From: Ottelia alismoides
Lineage: Eukaryota > Streptophyta > Magnoliopsida > Alismatales > Hydrocharitaceae
Assembly (NCBI GenBank): GCA_037367405.1
Contig: JAZKJV010007252.1
Coordinates: forward strand, 186,001-250,000
Reading direction: 5' to 3'
DNA length: 64,000 bases
Shown here: piece by piece, positions 1 through 11,374 of the stretch
Layout of the letters: each line of letters opens with the position of its first letter
Numbering within the stretch: the stretch's first letter is position 1
Program-made: the position numbers and the translations under genes
The notes under the pieces: generated by a model
Databases searched by the model: none
Seen by the model: the letters and a program-made list of their open reading frames with translations, nothing else
Told to the model about the DNA's origin: nothing

Positions 1-765
1 ATTTTTTGGTCAATAATGTTAGCAATCCTGATTTTAAGTTAAGTTATCACTTGTTAGTCCAATCCACACAGCACCCCTATCGTCGAGTCCCAATTTCTGT
101 TTACTTAAGTTGGAAAACCAAGAGAGTGAAATCGAGAAAAGTCGATGCACAAAAAACAATGATGCTTATGCTGAGTGAAGAATACTTACAGTGATCCCTT
201 CGCTTTTATGCAGGATGCAAAACAGAATTGAAATCTTTTTACACTACATGCAAATGCAGACGACAAAATCCGCTCCTAGGCAAGCAATTCTATTAGCGAA
301 TGAAGCACAGATTGATTTGGCTAGATCTGCGGTTTAGGTGTGTCTTTTAAGTGTAATGTGTAGTCCTAGAGAGTTATGAGCACAAGCAAATCCTAGTGTG
401 GCTTGAGGAGCCGCTAGTGCGAGCCTATTCTACAAATTCATTCCACACAGCACACAGGGACACGGTTCCACTATGTTTACACATGCGAGAACCCAAATGG
501 GAACCGCTGTAAATAATGCAAAAATAAAGAAAGAAAAATACAAGTCCTCTCAAATCACTCAAAAATTTAAAATGCAGGTTCCTCAAAGCGTCTTCGACTC
601 CTCGTGTTCCTCGCACAAAAATAAATTGAGGTCAGATCGAGAACGACACAAAAATACAAAAATTAAAAGACAGAAAGATATCCATAAGAAAACCGGGGGT
701 CAGACTACTCGGGGATGGAAAATCAAACACTCGGAAATTAACTACAAATTAACCTAAGCCGTGCC
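1..765 (-). other. Untranslated leader of element A
   Basis: This lies between the primer-binding site and the expected gag and is homologous to the leader of element B at 21,900-22,200: both hold a 'cttacagtgat/gaatcc..cg' segment and an 'attctattagcg' segment in the same order. Only short frames are present. No gag start is reached before the window edge. Confidence 0.65.
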
Positions 766-783
766 TCCCCGGCAACAGCGCCA
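766..783 (-). other. Primer-binding site of element A (tRNA-Asp type)
   Basis: The minus strand reads TGGCGCTGTTGCCGGGGA three bases after the LTR end. It differs by one base from the complement of the 3' end of plant tRNA-Asp, the primer known for Athila/Tat gypsy elements. Confidence 0.85.
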
Positions 784-786
784 TTT

Positions 787-3700
787 TGATGTGCGTCTTA
801 CTACCCTTGTTAATTTAATCAAATTAATGGTCAAATTAATCGTTATGTCATTCGTTGCAGTCAGATAATAAGAGCCAATCAAAAACCACTTTCAATTAAG
901 GATGATTTAATCGCGAGCAGCAATTTTTTTACTTGGGCAAGCCCAAGGTCGAACTCAGGGAGGCAACTGTCTCCTTAGGTAGATTTTAAGCAAATTTCCA
1001 AGGTCGGATTTTCATAAGGTAATTTTTTTGGTATTTTTTTTCAATTTTTATGCGAAGACACATGCAAAACCGGGCCGGTTTACAAGTTAATTCAGAAAAG
1101 TGGTCAAATGAAGTCCAAAAATTATGAAACTTGGCCAGATGGTGAAATGCATTAAAATTAAGCTACTCTAATTTTTTGGATTTTTCTGACACAATGAATG
1201 AATTTACTGTGAATTAAAAATGAATGCAAGTTGATTTTTACTAAATTAATTTTAATAAATACCAAATCACAACATTTTCAGATACAAAAATTATCCTAGA
1301 TAGATCTAAGTGTGAAGAATCCAGAAAAATTAATAAACTTAAATTTCTATGTGAGATGAACCTATTAAAAATTAATTAAGAAAATCACAAAATGATTTAT
1401 TCAGACCTCAGGTTCGTGCAAATGAGATGATTTTTTTAAACAATGTGAACTTAATTATCCTAGGTCTAATGTGAATTTTTGGTGATTTTTGGAGTCATAG
1501 AGAAATTATTACAAATTAAAAGGCATAAATGGGTAAAATATGACAAAATTTCACCAATTAATTAATAATAAAAACAATTGATATCACAAAAATGTGCCAA
1601 GTGTCACATATGAAAGAGGACAAATTAAGCTACGTAATGAACTTTTCAAACTTGAAAAATGATTTAAAATGAATGCCTAAATATACGTGCAAAAACATGG
1701 GCCTAACTACAATTACAGGAAATAAAATTGATAGAAGTGAAACATGCTGACAGGGGCTAATGTGCAATTACCTATAATGAGGGGGGTATATATGCAAAAT
1801 ACCCACAGAACACGTGCGCCTCACGTGGGAGCTCGTGACAGGGACTGGAATGCAAATATGAAAACCTCCAGGGGCGTGGCTGTAAAATACCCAAGTCGCA
1901 CGTGCAAATTACGTGGGGGTCTCAGGCTCGGTGGACTTCAGAGGCTCGGATGGAGGCTCAGCTAGCTTCGGGAGCTCCGAGCCTAAAGGTCGGGTAGAGG
2001 CTCGGAGTAGGCGATGTGGCTCGCTGTGGACCACTCGATCATATGCGGATCCAATAACTGTTGGTGGTTGGCGCGTGGCGTGTGTCTACCCGTTGGATCC
2101 AGATCAATCCAACGGTCCCTGAAGCTCGATGAAGATGCCCACGTGGAAGATCGAGCGCCGCTGGATCGGTATGAATCCAACGACCCTCTGAAGCTCTGGC
2201 GAATGGCGACGTGGCATGATCAGGTGCATAGGATCCTCCTGATCCTACGGCTGCAGAGTAAAGGCTACGTGGCATCCTCCTGACCGTCCGATCAAGAAGA
2301 TCAGACGGTTGCTGCTCTTCATCTTCAACTGGTCTGCGGCCTCCTGCGGCGACGATGGTTGAACTCCGGTGAAGAAGCTCTAGCTTTGCCTCCTTTGTCT
2401 GGGGTTGGTGACGCTCGCCGGCAGCTCCCACGTGGATGGAAAGGATCGTGGAGGCGTAATGGAGCAGTCGGAGGTCTCAGCTGAGGCTGAGATGGTCTGG
2501 AGAGCGGCGTCGAAGAGGCTCGAATGGAGCTCTGATGAGGTTCCGGCCAGTCAAAATTGAAGTACCTGCAGGGGGTTAATGGATAGCCAAGGTGTGCAGA
2601 TGTGCTCAAGGGGTGACCGTGCGTGCGGCAAGAGGCCTGAGAAGTAGTGAGGTGGTCCGATGATCGAGCTCCGCTAAGGTGACGGAGCTTGAATCGTTGG
2701 GAGATGAAGTGTGTCATCGAAGAAGAAGAAGGAGTGTGCGAAGATGCCAGCTCCGAGGTGAAGCTCGGAGGATGTCCGGCGGAGCGTGAAGTGGTGTGTG
2801 TACGACGAATAAAATAGGAGAAAGATCAAGAAGAAGAAGAAGATCGGGAGGGAGATGGAGGTATCTACCTGGGATCAAAAGCTCGGACGAGAGCTTCCAG
2901 GTCTTCGCTCAAGGGTCAGTAGTGTCCCGAGCTCGTGCAGCGTCATGGAGGAGCTGCGACACGGCCGAGGTGTGACGCGGATCTCGCCAGAGGTAGTTGA
3001 AGTCTTCGCTCGATGTCGTGCCCAATCGCTGTCACTGATGAGGAGAGTAGAGCTCGGAGAAACCTCCTGTACTGGCGGATAGGGGTGAAGGTTGAAGACG
3101 GTGGAGTATTTAAAGGTTGAAGGTGACGGCATAGGTGACAAAGAGGTGGGGTCGGTGGGCATCGTGGAGCGAAGTGGAGGGTGTTTATGGTGATCAAGGG
3201 GGTTGGCGAGGATGAGGGAAGAGTGGCGTACGTCGTGGTGGTGAAGGGAGGCGAAGAGGGTGGCCGGAGTGGCTCCCAAAATAGAAAGGGGGCGACCCTC
3301 CTGCATGGTGGGCGATGTGGGGCGTGGGGCTTGAGGGAGGTGGAAGACGACGCCTTGGTCATTGGATCGGATGATCCAAGGGCCAGGAGAAGGGCGGAAT
3401 GATGCGGCTGAGATTGGATCAGCGTGGGCGAGATCAAGGGCGCAGGGCGCACCACGTGGCGAGCGTGGGGTCAAGGCACTGGCGAACAATCCAGATTGGA
3501 TCTGGATTTGATCGAAGGGTGGTGATGCATTGCGAGATGAATGGCCAGGATGGGGTGCTTCTGGCGAAGATCGGAGGGCGTGGATGCAGCCACGTGGCGC
3601 ATAGATAACGCGGCGCTGGCTAACAGTCCAGATGAAGTCCAAAGCCTGATCGAATGGCTGGGAAGCGTTGCGGCTTGGACGGCCCTGATCAAGAGAGAGG

Positions 3701-4465
3701 AAGGGTGATCGGACGGTGGAAATGGAAGGGCGCGTGGCACGCAAAGGAGCGAGCCGCGTGGCGCAATCAGAGAGCGCCACGTGGCCAGCTCTGAGTGGCC
3801 GTGAAAGAAAATGAAATTAGAGAGAGAAGGAGGCCGAATTTGGAAAAACTCAAAACATGAAAGTTGTAGATCTCGATGAGATCTACAAATTTCATGATGT
3901 GCAAAAACGGAGATGAGGCCAAATATGCTACAAAAATACAAGAGTACAAATATACATACATATAATGTACACAGGGGCCCAAAAACCCAAGTTTTGCATA
4001 CGAGCTCAGAATTGAATGAAATTGGTCTCATTTTAAAGGTCTTTGGATGTATATTAATCTGAAGGTGAGTATACCTAGTGATGTTGTATGAGGTGGATAT
4101 TGGCATTCTAAGGTCTATGTTCTCCAACTAGGTTTGGGGCTTTATTGGGCAATTTACAGGATAGGGATTTTTGTCCTTCTTCCTTATATTATTAACTAGT
4201 AATCTTCATAGTATAAGGAAGGTGTTATTTGATTTTAGAGGGGATATAAAATCAAATAATTAGGTGAATTATTGGTGGATATTTTACAAGTAATTTTACA
4301 AATGAATTGGCTTCTTATTTTAATGCAATTATGAATGCTAAAATGCATGTATTGTGGATTTATGCATGAATGCTATTTATGCAAGATAAAGGGAAATATG
4401 CTGCTAAATAGTCGGGAACAAGGCTCTATTTTCAACTTTAAGAGTGGTGAATCACAGATTCATCA
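787..4465 (-). repeat. LTR of element A (5' LTR, 3.68 kb)
   Basis: On the minus strand it starts TGATGAATCTGTGATTCA and ends in ACATCA beside the primer-binding site. Order on the minus strand: AT-rich start, a 41-bp palindrome (3,856-3,896), a CACGTGG-rich promoter-like stretch (about 3,780-3,590), a TTTAAATA TATA-like box near 3,105, a GC-rich middle with repeated GGCTCGG motifs (about 2,000-1,920), then short 'aggggc..tgtaaaatacc' modules (1,890-1,750) and an AT-rich end. Every long ORF in it (for example the 301-codon frame at 2,875-3,780) runs through this non-coding architecture and is not a gene. Confidence 0.85.
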
Positions 4466-5315
4466 GTGTCTAACCAGGTCTCTTCATTCTAGGTACAACT
4501 CTGGAATAAGGAACTAATTTGTACTCTCGCACTATGCACTTAGCTCAACTCAGACGGGGTGTTGGAAGATTGTGTGAGTTTCTTTTATGATAGCGTGGAA
4601 ATCTAAAGACTGGAGTACGGGTTGAAATAAAGCTTCAAAAAAGGGATGGACGGATGGGCACAATTTTCTTTCTAAGACCCCAAAATAGGTACAGAAAAAA
4701 AGATTCTATATCCGTAGGGGCACAACAAGATCCAAGCAGAACCACCAAAAATCCAAATATAAAGAAGCCACTACCAAATAAATATCTAACCAAAAAGGTC
4801 CAAGCTTCAAGAAAACCTGCAGATCTTTGTGGAGACTCGGCTACACTGACCAGCTTCACAAGGAGAGGTGACTATACTGGCCATCCTCCAGTTCTTTTCT
4901 CCTTCTTCTAACTTCTTCCCCATTTCGATTGTGAACACAACGCGACAGACATTAAAAGGAAATACCTGACTCCCCGAGGACGAGTTACTGGAGAGGAGGT
5001 TTGCATGATAGTCCGGCATTCTAGATGGGAAGAGCTAAAACCTTTCACACACAAGAGTCGATTGTTCAATGTTCATAGGGTATGCTTTGGGAGGAGGATC
5101 GATCTAAGATGACTTCTGAGCTGAAACTGTGACAATGATGTGTATAACTTGAAGGATGTTGATTTTAAAATTCTAAGTCTCACAGAAGTTCTGCCAAATT
5201 AATAGTCCAAAGGTCGGGCCTAGTTTCATTTTCACCTTCAGCTCATGGTCTTGGTATGGAACCCAATCTCATTTCACCTCATGGCATTTCTTTTGATGCT
5301 CAATGACGAGCATGG

Positions 5316-5331
5316 TTTAAGTATAGGGGGA
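5316..5331 (+). other. Polypurine tract of element C
   Basis: TTTAAGTATAGGGGGA stands directly before the LTR start TGATGAAACTC. The same tract precedes the LTRs of D (50,919) and H (11,359) and, on the other strand, of B (14,447). It primes plus-strand DNA synthesis in LTR elements. Confidence 0.85.
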
Positions 5332-5990
5332 TGATGAAACTCAGTTTCATCACTCTAAAAGTCATTAATTAAGCTCTAATCTCTCAAAATCATTGGCATT
5401 TCTTCACTTATTCTGCATAATAGCATTCGTGCATGTTTTGATAAGAATTGCATTTTATCACTTATTTTCGCACAAAATAAGAAGCCAAAAATCCCTGCCA
5501 GAATTGACCTATAAATAGCCTAACTTCCTCGATTTTTAACTAATTCATGCTAATTCCAAATGACCGGAAACCACATCCACTGTGTACATATCACTAACAA
5601 GAATAAATAAAAAATACAAAAAAATCACTAACCCAAATAAGTGGACCAAAAACCCAAACCCTAGTTCTAGGATTTCTGGACTAAAACCCTCATATCTTCC
5701 CCATCTAGTGTCCATTATGATCCTACTCATTTTTGAACTAATTTACATTCAATTACCTTCAAAAAAAGACCAAGTTCAAGTGAATCAGAGCTCATATGTG
5801 AAAGCTGGATTTTGGGCCTCTTTTGTACATTTTGTATTTTAGCGATTTTTGACCTATTATTTTATGTATATGATTAACCCATTTTATTTTATTTCTTTTT
5901 CATTTGTCTTCTTTGATGAAAGTTTTATTAAAATACGTAAAAATCCAAATCCAACTAATCTTGAAATCAAATAAACAAACTAAGTCCGAG

Positions 5991-6383
5991 TCTTCACTAA
6001 CGGTCTGCCCAAAATGGTCTTTCTCATCTTTTATTTTATTTCTTCTTTTTCTTACTCAATAAAAATCCAAAAAATTAGATTAATGTGTAAATATTTGTCT
6101 TTTATTTTATCATTTTTTTATAGATTTTTATCTGGTTTAAAAATGATAAAAAAATATAAAACCCAAAATCAAGGTATTCTATGTAGTCTTCACTAACGGT
6201 CTATACAAAAATGGTCTTTTTCATCTTTTATTTTATTTCTTCTTTTTCTTACTCAATAAAAATCCAAAAAATTAGATTAATGTGTAAATATTTGTCTTTT
6301 ATTTTATCATATTTTTTTTCAGATTTTTATCTGGTTTAAAAATGATAAAAAATATAAAACCCAAAATCAAGGTATTCTATGTA
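5991..6383 (+). repeat. Tandem duplication of about 196 bp inside the LTR of C
   Basis: Two nearly identical copies, 5,991-6,186 and 6,187-6,383, both begin TCTTCACTAACGGTCT and end in 'aaggtattctatgta'. They differ by a few substitutions and short homopolymer indels. The duplication is absent from the related LTR of D. Confidence 0.9.
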
Positions 6384-7021
6384 CATGGGATACTCCAAAA
6401 AATATCACTTTGTGCAAATGATCGATTTTGGTTTTGATCCCTTCATGAAAGTTGTAGATCTCATCGAGACAAGCAAATTTTGTGAAGAACTTTTTTTGAT
6501 TCGAGTCATTTACTATTTTTTACATATTTATTAAGGTATTTGTTTTCGATTTTTGTGGGGCTGACACGTGGCCGCTCCTGGAGCCGCCACATGTCACCCA
6601 TTTTTGGATTTTTGTTTTCATTTCTTTTTTATAAAAAAATTATTAAAAATCACCATACGTGCGTAGCACGTGCCTCCTGTGTACGTGCTCCGCCGGCCAT
6701 CTCCCCTTTCGCTGCCACATGGCAAGATCACGGTCGTCCGATCTCGACCGATCGGACAGCCATTGTACATCATCCCCGAATCCTACCTACTTTCCCAATC
6801 GTGTCGCCGCCCTCCGCTGGTGTTTTTGTCGCCACCGCAATCACAATCAGCCCCGCAAAATCTCCGCACCTATCTCTGATCGCCCTCTGATCTGATCTCC
6901 ACCACGATCGCCTGCCATCTCCACCTTCATCTGATCCCCTTCCAATCTCGCACAATCGCCCGCAATCTCGTCAAATCAAATCGCACCGATTCCCTTCCTT
7001 CTCCGACGACACCCATCTCCC

Positions 7022-7028
7022 TATAAAT
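7022..7028 (+). promoter_or_regulatory. Candidate TATA box of the element C LTR
   Basis: TATAAAT sits in a C-rich context about 3' of the GC-rich, CACGTG-containing part, where the TATA boxes of the B and K LTRs also lie. Confidence 0.45.
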
Positions 7029-8728
7029 CTACCGCCACCCTTACCATCATCTCTTATCCGCCGTTAGCCCTACAAGTCGGAGGTGCGGAGGTGACATCGT
7101 TGTCCCTCCACCATCTATGCCGGTGAGATCCGAGGTTCGACCTTGTTGTAGCACAGCTTCTCCCTTCGTCGCTACTACCTCTGCTCCGGTTCGTCGTCGA
7201 GCCACCAACCTGATAACCACCTTCACTCCAGCTAATCCCCTTTCCATTGATAACCCCGTCAGCGTCGTCAACAACTTCATCGTGCAACTGCATCGACTTC
7301 AGCCAACTACTTCATCAACACCCTCTCGCTGCCTCGACAACCTGGGAGCCCCGCCTCTTTCCATGCACCTGCTGCTGCTTCTTCATCAACGACGGGAGGG
7401 CACGCTCCCCCATCATCAATCACCAACAACTCACAACGAAGCAGCTCCGTGCCACATCGTCGGAGCCCCGCTGAAGGCCATCTGTACATCACCAACACCA
7501 TCGCGGGAGCGCCTCCGCCATTCCTTTTCTGCTCGCCAGCCAGAAGCTTCGCCTCTCCTTGCCGTGAGCCACCGCCACACGGTGGGCCCGAGGTCCTCCT
7601 CGTGTGCGTGGCACGTGACGGGAGGAAACGACGTCAGCCAGCCCCGGGGGTCACATGCATCGCACGTGACCCGTAGGGTAAATTGCGAAGACCCCTCTCC
7701 CAAGATCATCTATTGCGCAGAAGACCAACACCCTACGCACATGACCACTTAGGTTTTTTACAGAAGACCCCCTGGGGGTTTAAGTAATTACACACATACC
7801 CATGTTCTGCATATTTATATTTCTTTATTTGCAGAAATACCTTTGTGTTCCCCCTCCATTTTGAACGGCTACATTACATTATTTTATTAATCAAAAATAG
7901 GTATTTTGTTATACAACTAATTCTCTACATTATGGCATATGCTTGACGTTTTTATGATCAGTGGTTAATTGTTAATTAATTTTTTTGTGGAAAATTGCAT
8001 ATTTTGCCCATTTTGGGCTTGAAATTCGTAACTAATTAACCGCTGCTCTAAAATTTGCTAAAAATTCACGGATTGTAGAATTAGTTGTTTATTACATCAT
8101 TCCAAAAAAGAGTTGCATTTGCATGCATCATTTTCCTTCTAAAAATCATTTTACATATTTCAATATTTAATTTTTAATAGGTATGGAATCTTGTATTTTT
8201 GAGGTTTAGGATTTTTCTGAGATCAATCACCTAGTGCACTCATTTTGTATTATTTATTATAAGTAATTATTGAAATTCACTTTTTTTGCATTCAAAAATT
8301 CATAAAAATTATATTGCATTCAAAAATTGCAAAAAAAATTAAATTGCACGCATTTCATCATTCTTGTCATCGTGGCCAAATTTCATATTTTTCGGACATC
8401 GTTTGATTGTTAATCATTTTCTAGTCCTTAAAATTGGCCTAATTTGCATTTTGCATCCCAAATTACATTAAAAATTACAAAAAAACCACCTTGAAAAACG
8501 AACACGAACTTTGATAGACAAATTTCTAGGTTGTTCATTTGCCTCCTTGAGTTTGGCCTTGGGACTTGCCCAAGTAAAATAAACATAAAACCGCATTGAT
8601 TAAAATTGACTAAATTTTGTGTGGTTATTTCTTGACTGATTCCGGTTGCCCACCTATAATGAAATGACATATTAATTAAGTGAACGATAATCCACGCATT
8701 GTAACAAGGGTTATTTCATGACCCGTCA

Positions 8729-9337
8729 TATTACATACATACGTTAGCCATAGCTCATTTTTTTAAATTCTTCTCAAAACTATTGGGGCTACGGGTATCT
8801 TATTATTTTGGAACTGATTTTTTGTACAAAATGCTTTGAAAATGATTTTTTGAAAATTGTATATATATCTATATATATTACATGATTTTCAAAAATGTTT
8901 TACATGGTTTGTGAAAATACAGCTTTACTGGTTTTGAAAATCTTTGTAAAATATTTTGAAAACCTATATATATATATGACAACGTTTGTGAAAAGTTTTC
9001 AAAAATCTTTTCAATAAACTAAGGGTGTAAATGAGTCTAACTAATTATTTAATTATCTAACTTTATTAAAGAATCAATCAATAAAATCAAAAACTTAAAA
9101 TAAATTCTTTAGTATCAATTTTGATTACTAGATTTAAAAATGGTTAGCTACTTTTCAATGAGGGAATTATTCCCTCAGCAGAGTGGGTGTTTAAAAGACA
9201 ATGCATATGGCACTGTCTTTAAGTAATACAGGAAGCCGTCTAACGGTACGTACTTACACCCAAAGTGGCTGAAATTAGCTGCAACTAATCATATGAGTAT
9301 AGGCCAGTCATTATTTTTCTAAAGAAGTTTAAAAAAA
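8729..9337 (+). other. Degenerate leader of a plus-strand family member (probably H)
   Basis: From about 9,080 to 9,337 the plus strand matches the reversed leader of element B (21,440-21,700): the same order of 'ttagctacttt', 'cagcagagt', 'cttacaccc' and 'caactaat/agt' segments. The part 8,729-9,080 is AT-rich with a TATATA run and shows nothing else. No primer-binding site is visible, so the 5' LTR of H is missing or beyond recognition. Confidence 0.5.
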
Positions 9338-10059
9338 TCATTAATTATGTTATGTCTCTTCAGTGTCCTTTAGTGTTTTAGGGTTATAAGAGGTTGTGAT
9401 GGTTCACTGAAACGATTTGGTCTTATTCTTTGTAAGGTTGTCTTGCCTTTGAGTCTTACGGAGTCCAACATGGAGGAAAGTCTAGATTTCTATTCCATAT
9501 TTTGGAAGATCAAGTTGAGAAAGAGTTCACTGAAAAGAATGATATCAATTGAGGAAGATTTATTGATAGAAGAATTAGATATGGAGGTGCCAACACCATT
9601 TATTGAGAATGTTCATTTTATGGAGTATCGCATTTCATGTAAGTTGGTGTCATCCTTATGTTTCTAGTTTTTCTCTTCTAAGGAAAACCCAAAAGTCTGT
9701 TGCAGGATTTCAAGGTTTGATTCGTCTTCCCATGATTGTTAATAATTTTGAGGCTTCCCATGTAGATATGAATATTACTTTTGATGAAGAATGACATCGC
9801 TCTAGAAGGTTGAAATTCCAAGTTGATGAATATCTTTCTTATTCAGATTTCCAAATGTTCTCTGTGAAAGAAGTAGTTGAAACATAAGACAGCCTATGAT
9901 TGTAAACCTCAAAGATCCAATCTTGATTTTTTACGGAGCTGAAGTTGTAGTGTTGTGTTGGGTATCCTAGTGTGTTCTTTGTGTTGTCTATGTATTATTT
10001 TGTCAAGGGTACCCATTCTGTTGTTTTTGTCTTAATAAAGCTAATATTTCATTAATTAT
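9338..10059 (+). other. Unidentified 700-bp segment between 11-bp direct repeats
   Basis: The direct repeat TCATTAATTAT occurs at 9,338-9,348 and 10,049-10,059. The 700 bp between them are absent from the related element B and carry short open frames (9,443-9,667; 9,603-9,794) that I do not recognise. The right end carries 'aataaag' before an AT-rich tail. A 3'-truncated retroposon with a target duplication would look like this, but the repeats are AT-rich and could be chance. Confidence 0.35.
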
Positions 10060-11358
10060 TTTATAAATAAATAAATCACTAACTTATTAATTGGTGTCTT
10101 TCACTGACACTTTCACAATGCACTCAAGGCTTGAGATGATCTTTAACACTTGGTTTAAGGAATTCTTAGACTTAGAGTTATCATGTCTTAATCATTAGGA
10201 TCTTGAACTTAAAAATTCACACTTCCCTATTTTAAAGATATGCATGCTATATTTCATGCTTAATCTCCCTTAAAAGAATTTAACTTTCACATCACATGCA
10301 CGACTGCATTCATTAAGATGAGTCAAGGTATCACTGAGGAGACTGGGATTTGAATCTTGATTTTGGACTTGATCTATATGATGCTCGAGGGTGGGATAAG
10401 ATTAATGACGGCTTCATGAAACCTGAGTGTCAGCAATCTAGCCAGTATGGGACATGTTCTCATGCTATCTCTTGACTTTGACCTAAAGTGCCAGGGTGTG
10501 ATGATATTAAATTAGTAAGTTAATTAGTGTGCACCAATCCTCGGTAAAAGCAGTGGAGCTAGCCAAAAAGAAGGGAAGTTCCCTCAAATTAAAAAAATAT
10601 GAAAGATGAAATGAAAAGAAAAGCTCATCACATTATAAAATTACATCATATGAGCTATTAGACGCTTGGACCAACATTTAAGTATCCACTTGGACCAAAT
10701 CATTCGGCTTTTATAAATCGGGATATTATCTTAAAAGGGACTCTGCATCGTTAGAGATACAAGTCTGGGTACAAGCATATTAGATGCTTAAAGAAGACTT
10801 ACCCCGATGTACTCCTAGGAAAACAAGTACCGACGACTCAAAATACTCTTTGACGAACACACTGGTTGACATAATAAAAATCAAGATTGTGTTGAGTATT
10901 GGTACTTGAGAGAATCCTATTCCAATGAGAGGAAGTGAAAATAAGTACACAATCATATATTCTCCAAAATCTAGCCTTCCATCTATACCTTTGAAGTCTG
11001 ATAAACTAACGAGAGGGTGGAATGAAGCAAGACTATATTTATTCCCTAGGGTTGAGGGTTGGGTCCTTAGGAGAGCTTCTGAGATTGGAATTTTTGGTGA
11101 TATTGAGAATCTACTCTCATAAGTTCAATTAACACTAAGCCATACTCCTTATATTTATGTACATTGAGAATCTGATAATTAGAGGAGTTGAATTCCTTCC
11201 GATTAATACTTGGATCAACTTAGAGTTTTAGGATTCCTAAAACCTAGTGTTCTTGGTCAAATCAAGCCTTGTATACTTACTTTCACATGTCAGAGATCTC
11301 ACTAATTAAACTAACCCTTTAACTTATTTTTTATTTATTAGCTTGAGGATGAGCTTAG
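10060..11358 (+). other. 3' non-coding region of element H
   Basis: This is homologous to the reversed 3' non-coding region of element B (18,800-17,880 and 14,800-14,450): shared pieces include 'cactcaaggcttgag', 'agcagtggagctagcc' and 'tatacctttgaagtctgata'. There is no credible coding sequence. The 65-codon frame at 10,925-11,122 is shared non-coding sequence. Confidence 0.65.
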
Positions 11359-11374
11359 CTTAAGTATAAGGGGG
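11359..11374 (+). other. Polypurine tract of element H
   Basis: CTTAAGTATAAGGGG directly precedes the LTR start TGATAAATCCC. It is a slightly altered form of the family tract. Confidence 0.75.

Larger units (their letters stand above)
1..4465 (-). mobile_element. Element A: 5' part of a minus-strand LTR retrotransposon, cut by the window edge
   Basis: Reading the minus strand from 4,465 down, a full LTR (4,465-787) is followed by a tRNA-Asp primer-binding site (783-766) and leader sequence to the window edge. The 5 bases beyond the LTR are GTGTC (4,466-4,470); the matching duplication should lie outside the window. The flank from 4,471 on belongs to the 3' non-coding region of plus-strand element C, so A appears to have inserted into C. 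The LTR structure and primer site match elements B, C, D and K. I infer the Athila/Tat-type gypsy lineage from D's coding piece, since no coding sequence of A is in view. Confidence 0.8.
4466..8728 (+). mobile_element. Element C: 3' end of a plus-strand LTR retrotransposon
   Basis: It consists of 3' non-coding sequence (4,471-5,315), a polypurine tract and a 3.4-kb LTR. The non-coding part matches element D's 3' region at 50,200-50,900: both share 'gcttcaaaa..gggatgga/agt' and 'ggctacactg..cag' segments in the same order and distance from the tract. Its 5' portion lies beyond the insertion of element A or outside the window. No coding sequence of C survives here. Confidence 0.75.
5332..8728 (+). 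repeat. LTR of element C (3' LTR, 3.4 kb)
   Basis: It starts with the inverted-repeat tip TGATGAAACTCAGTTTCATCA and ends at CCCGTCA. It carries a degenerate copy of the family palindrome (6,443-6,487), a 196-bp tandem duplication (5,991-6,383), a GC-rich promoter-like region with TATAAAT at 7,022-7,028, and CACGTGAC boxes near 7,610-7,670. The last part (8,540-8,580) holds the family's conserved 'ttgggcttgcccaagtaaaa'-like segment. No primer-binding site follows, which fits a 3' LTR. Confidence 0.8.

Noticed and set aside
2875..3780. 301-codon minus-strand frame
   Set aside because: It spans the promoter and TATA-like region of A's LTR, has LTR-wide similarity to non-coding sequence in K and J, and shows no domain.
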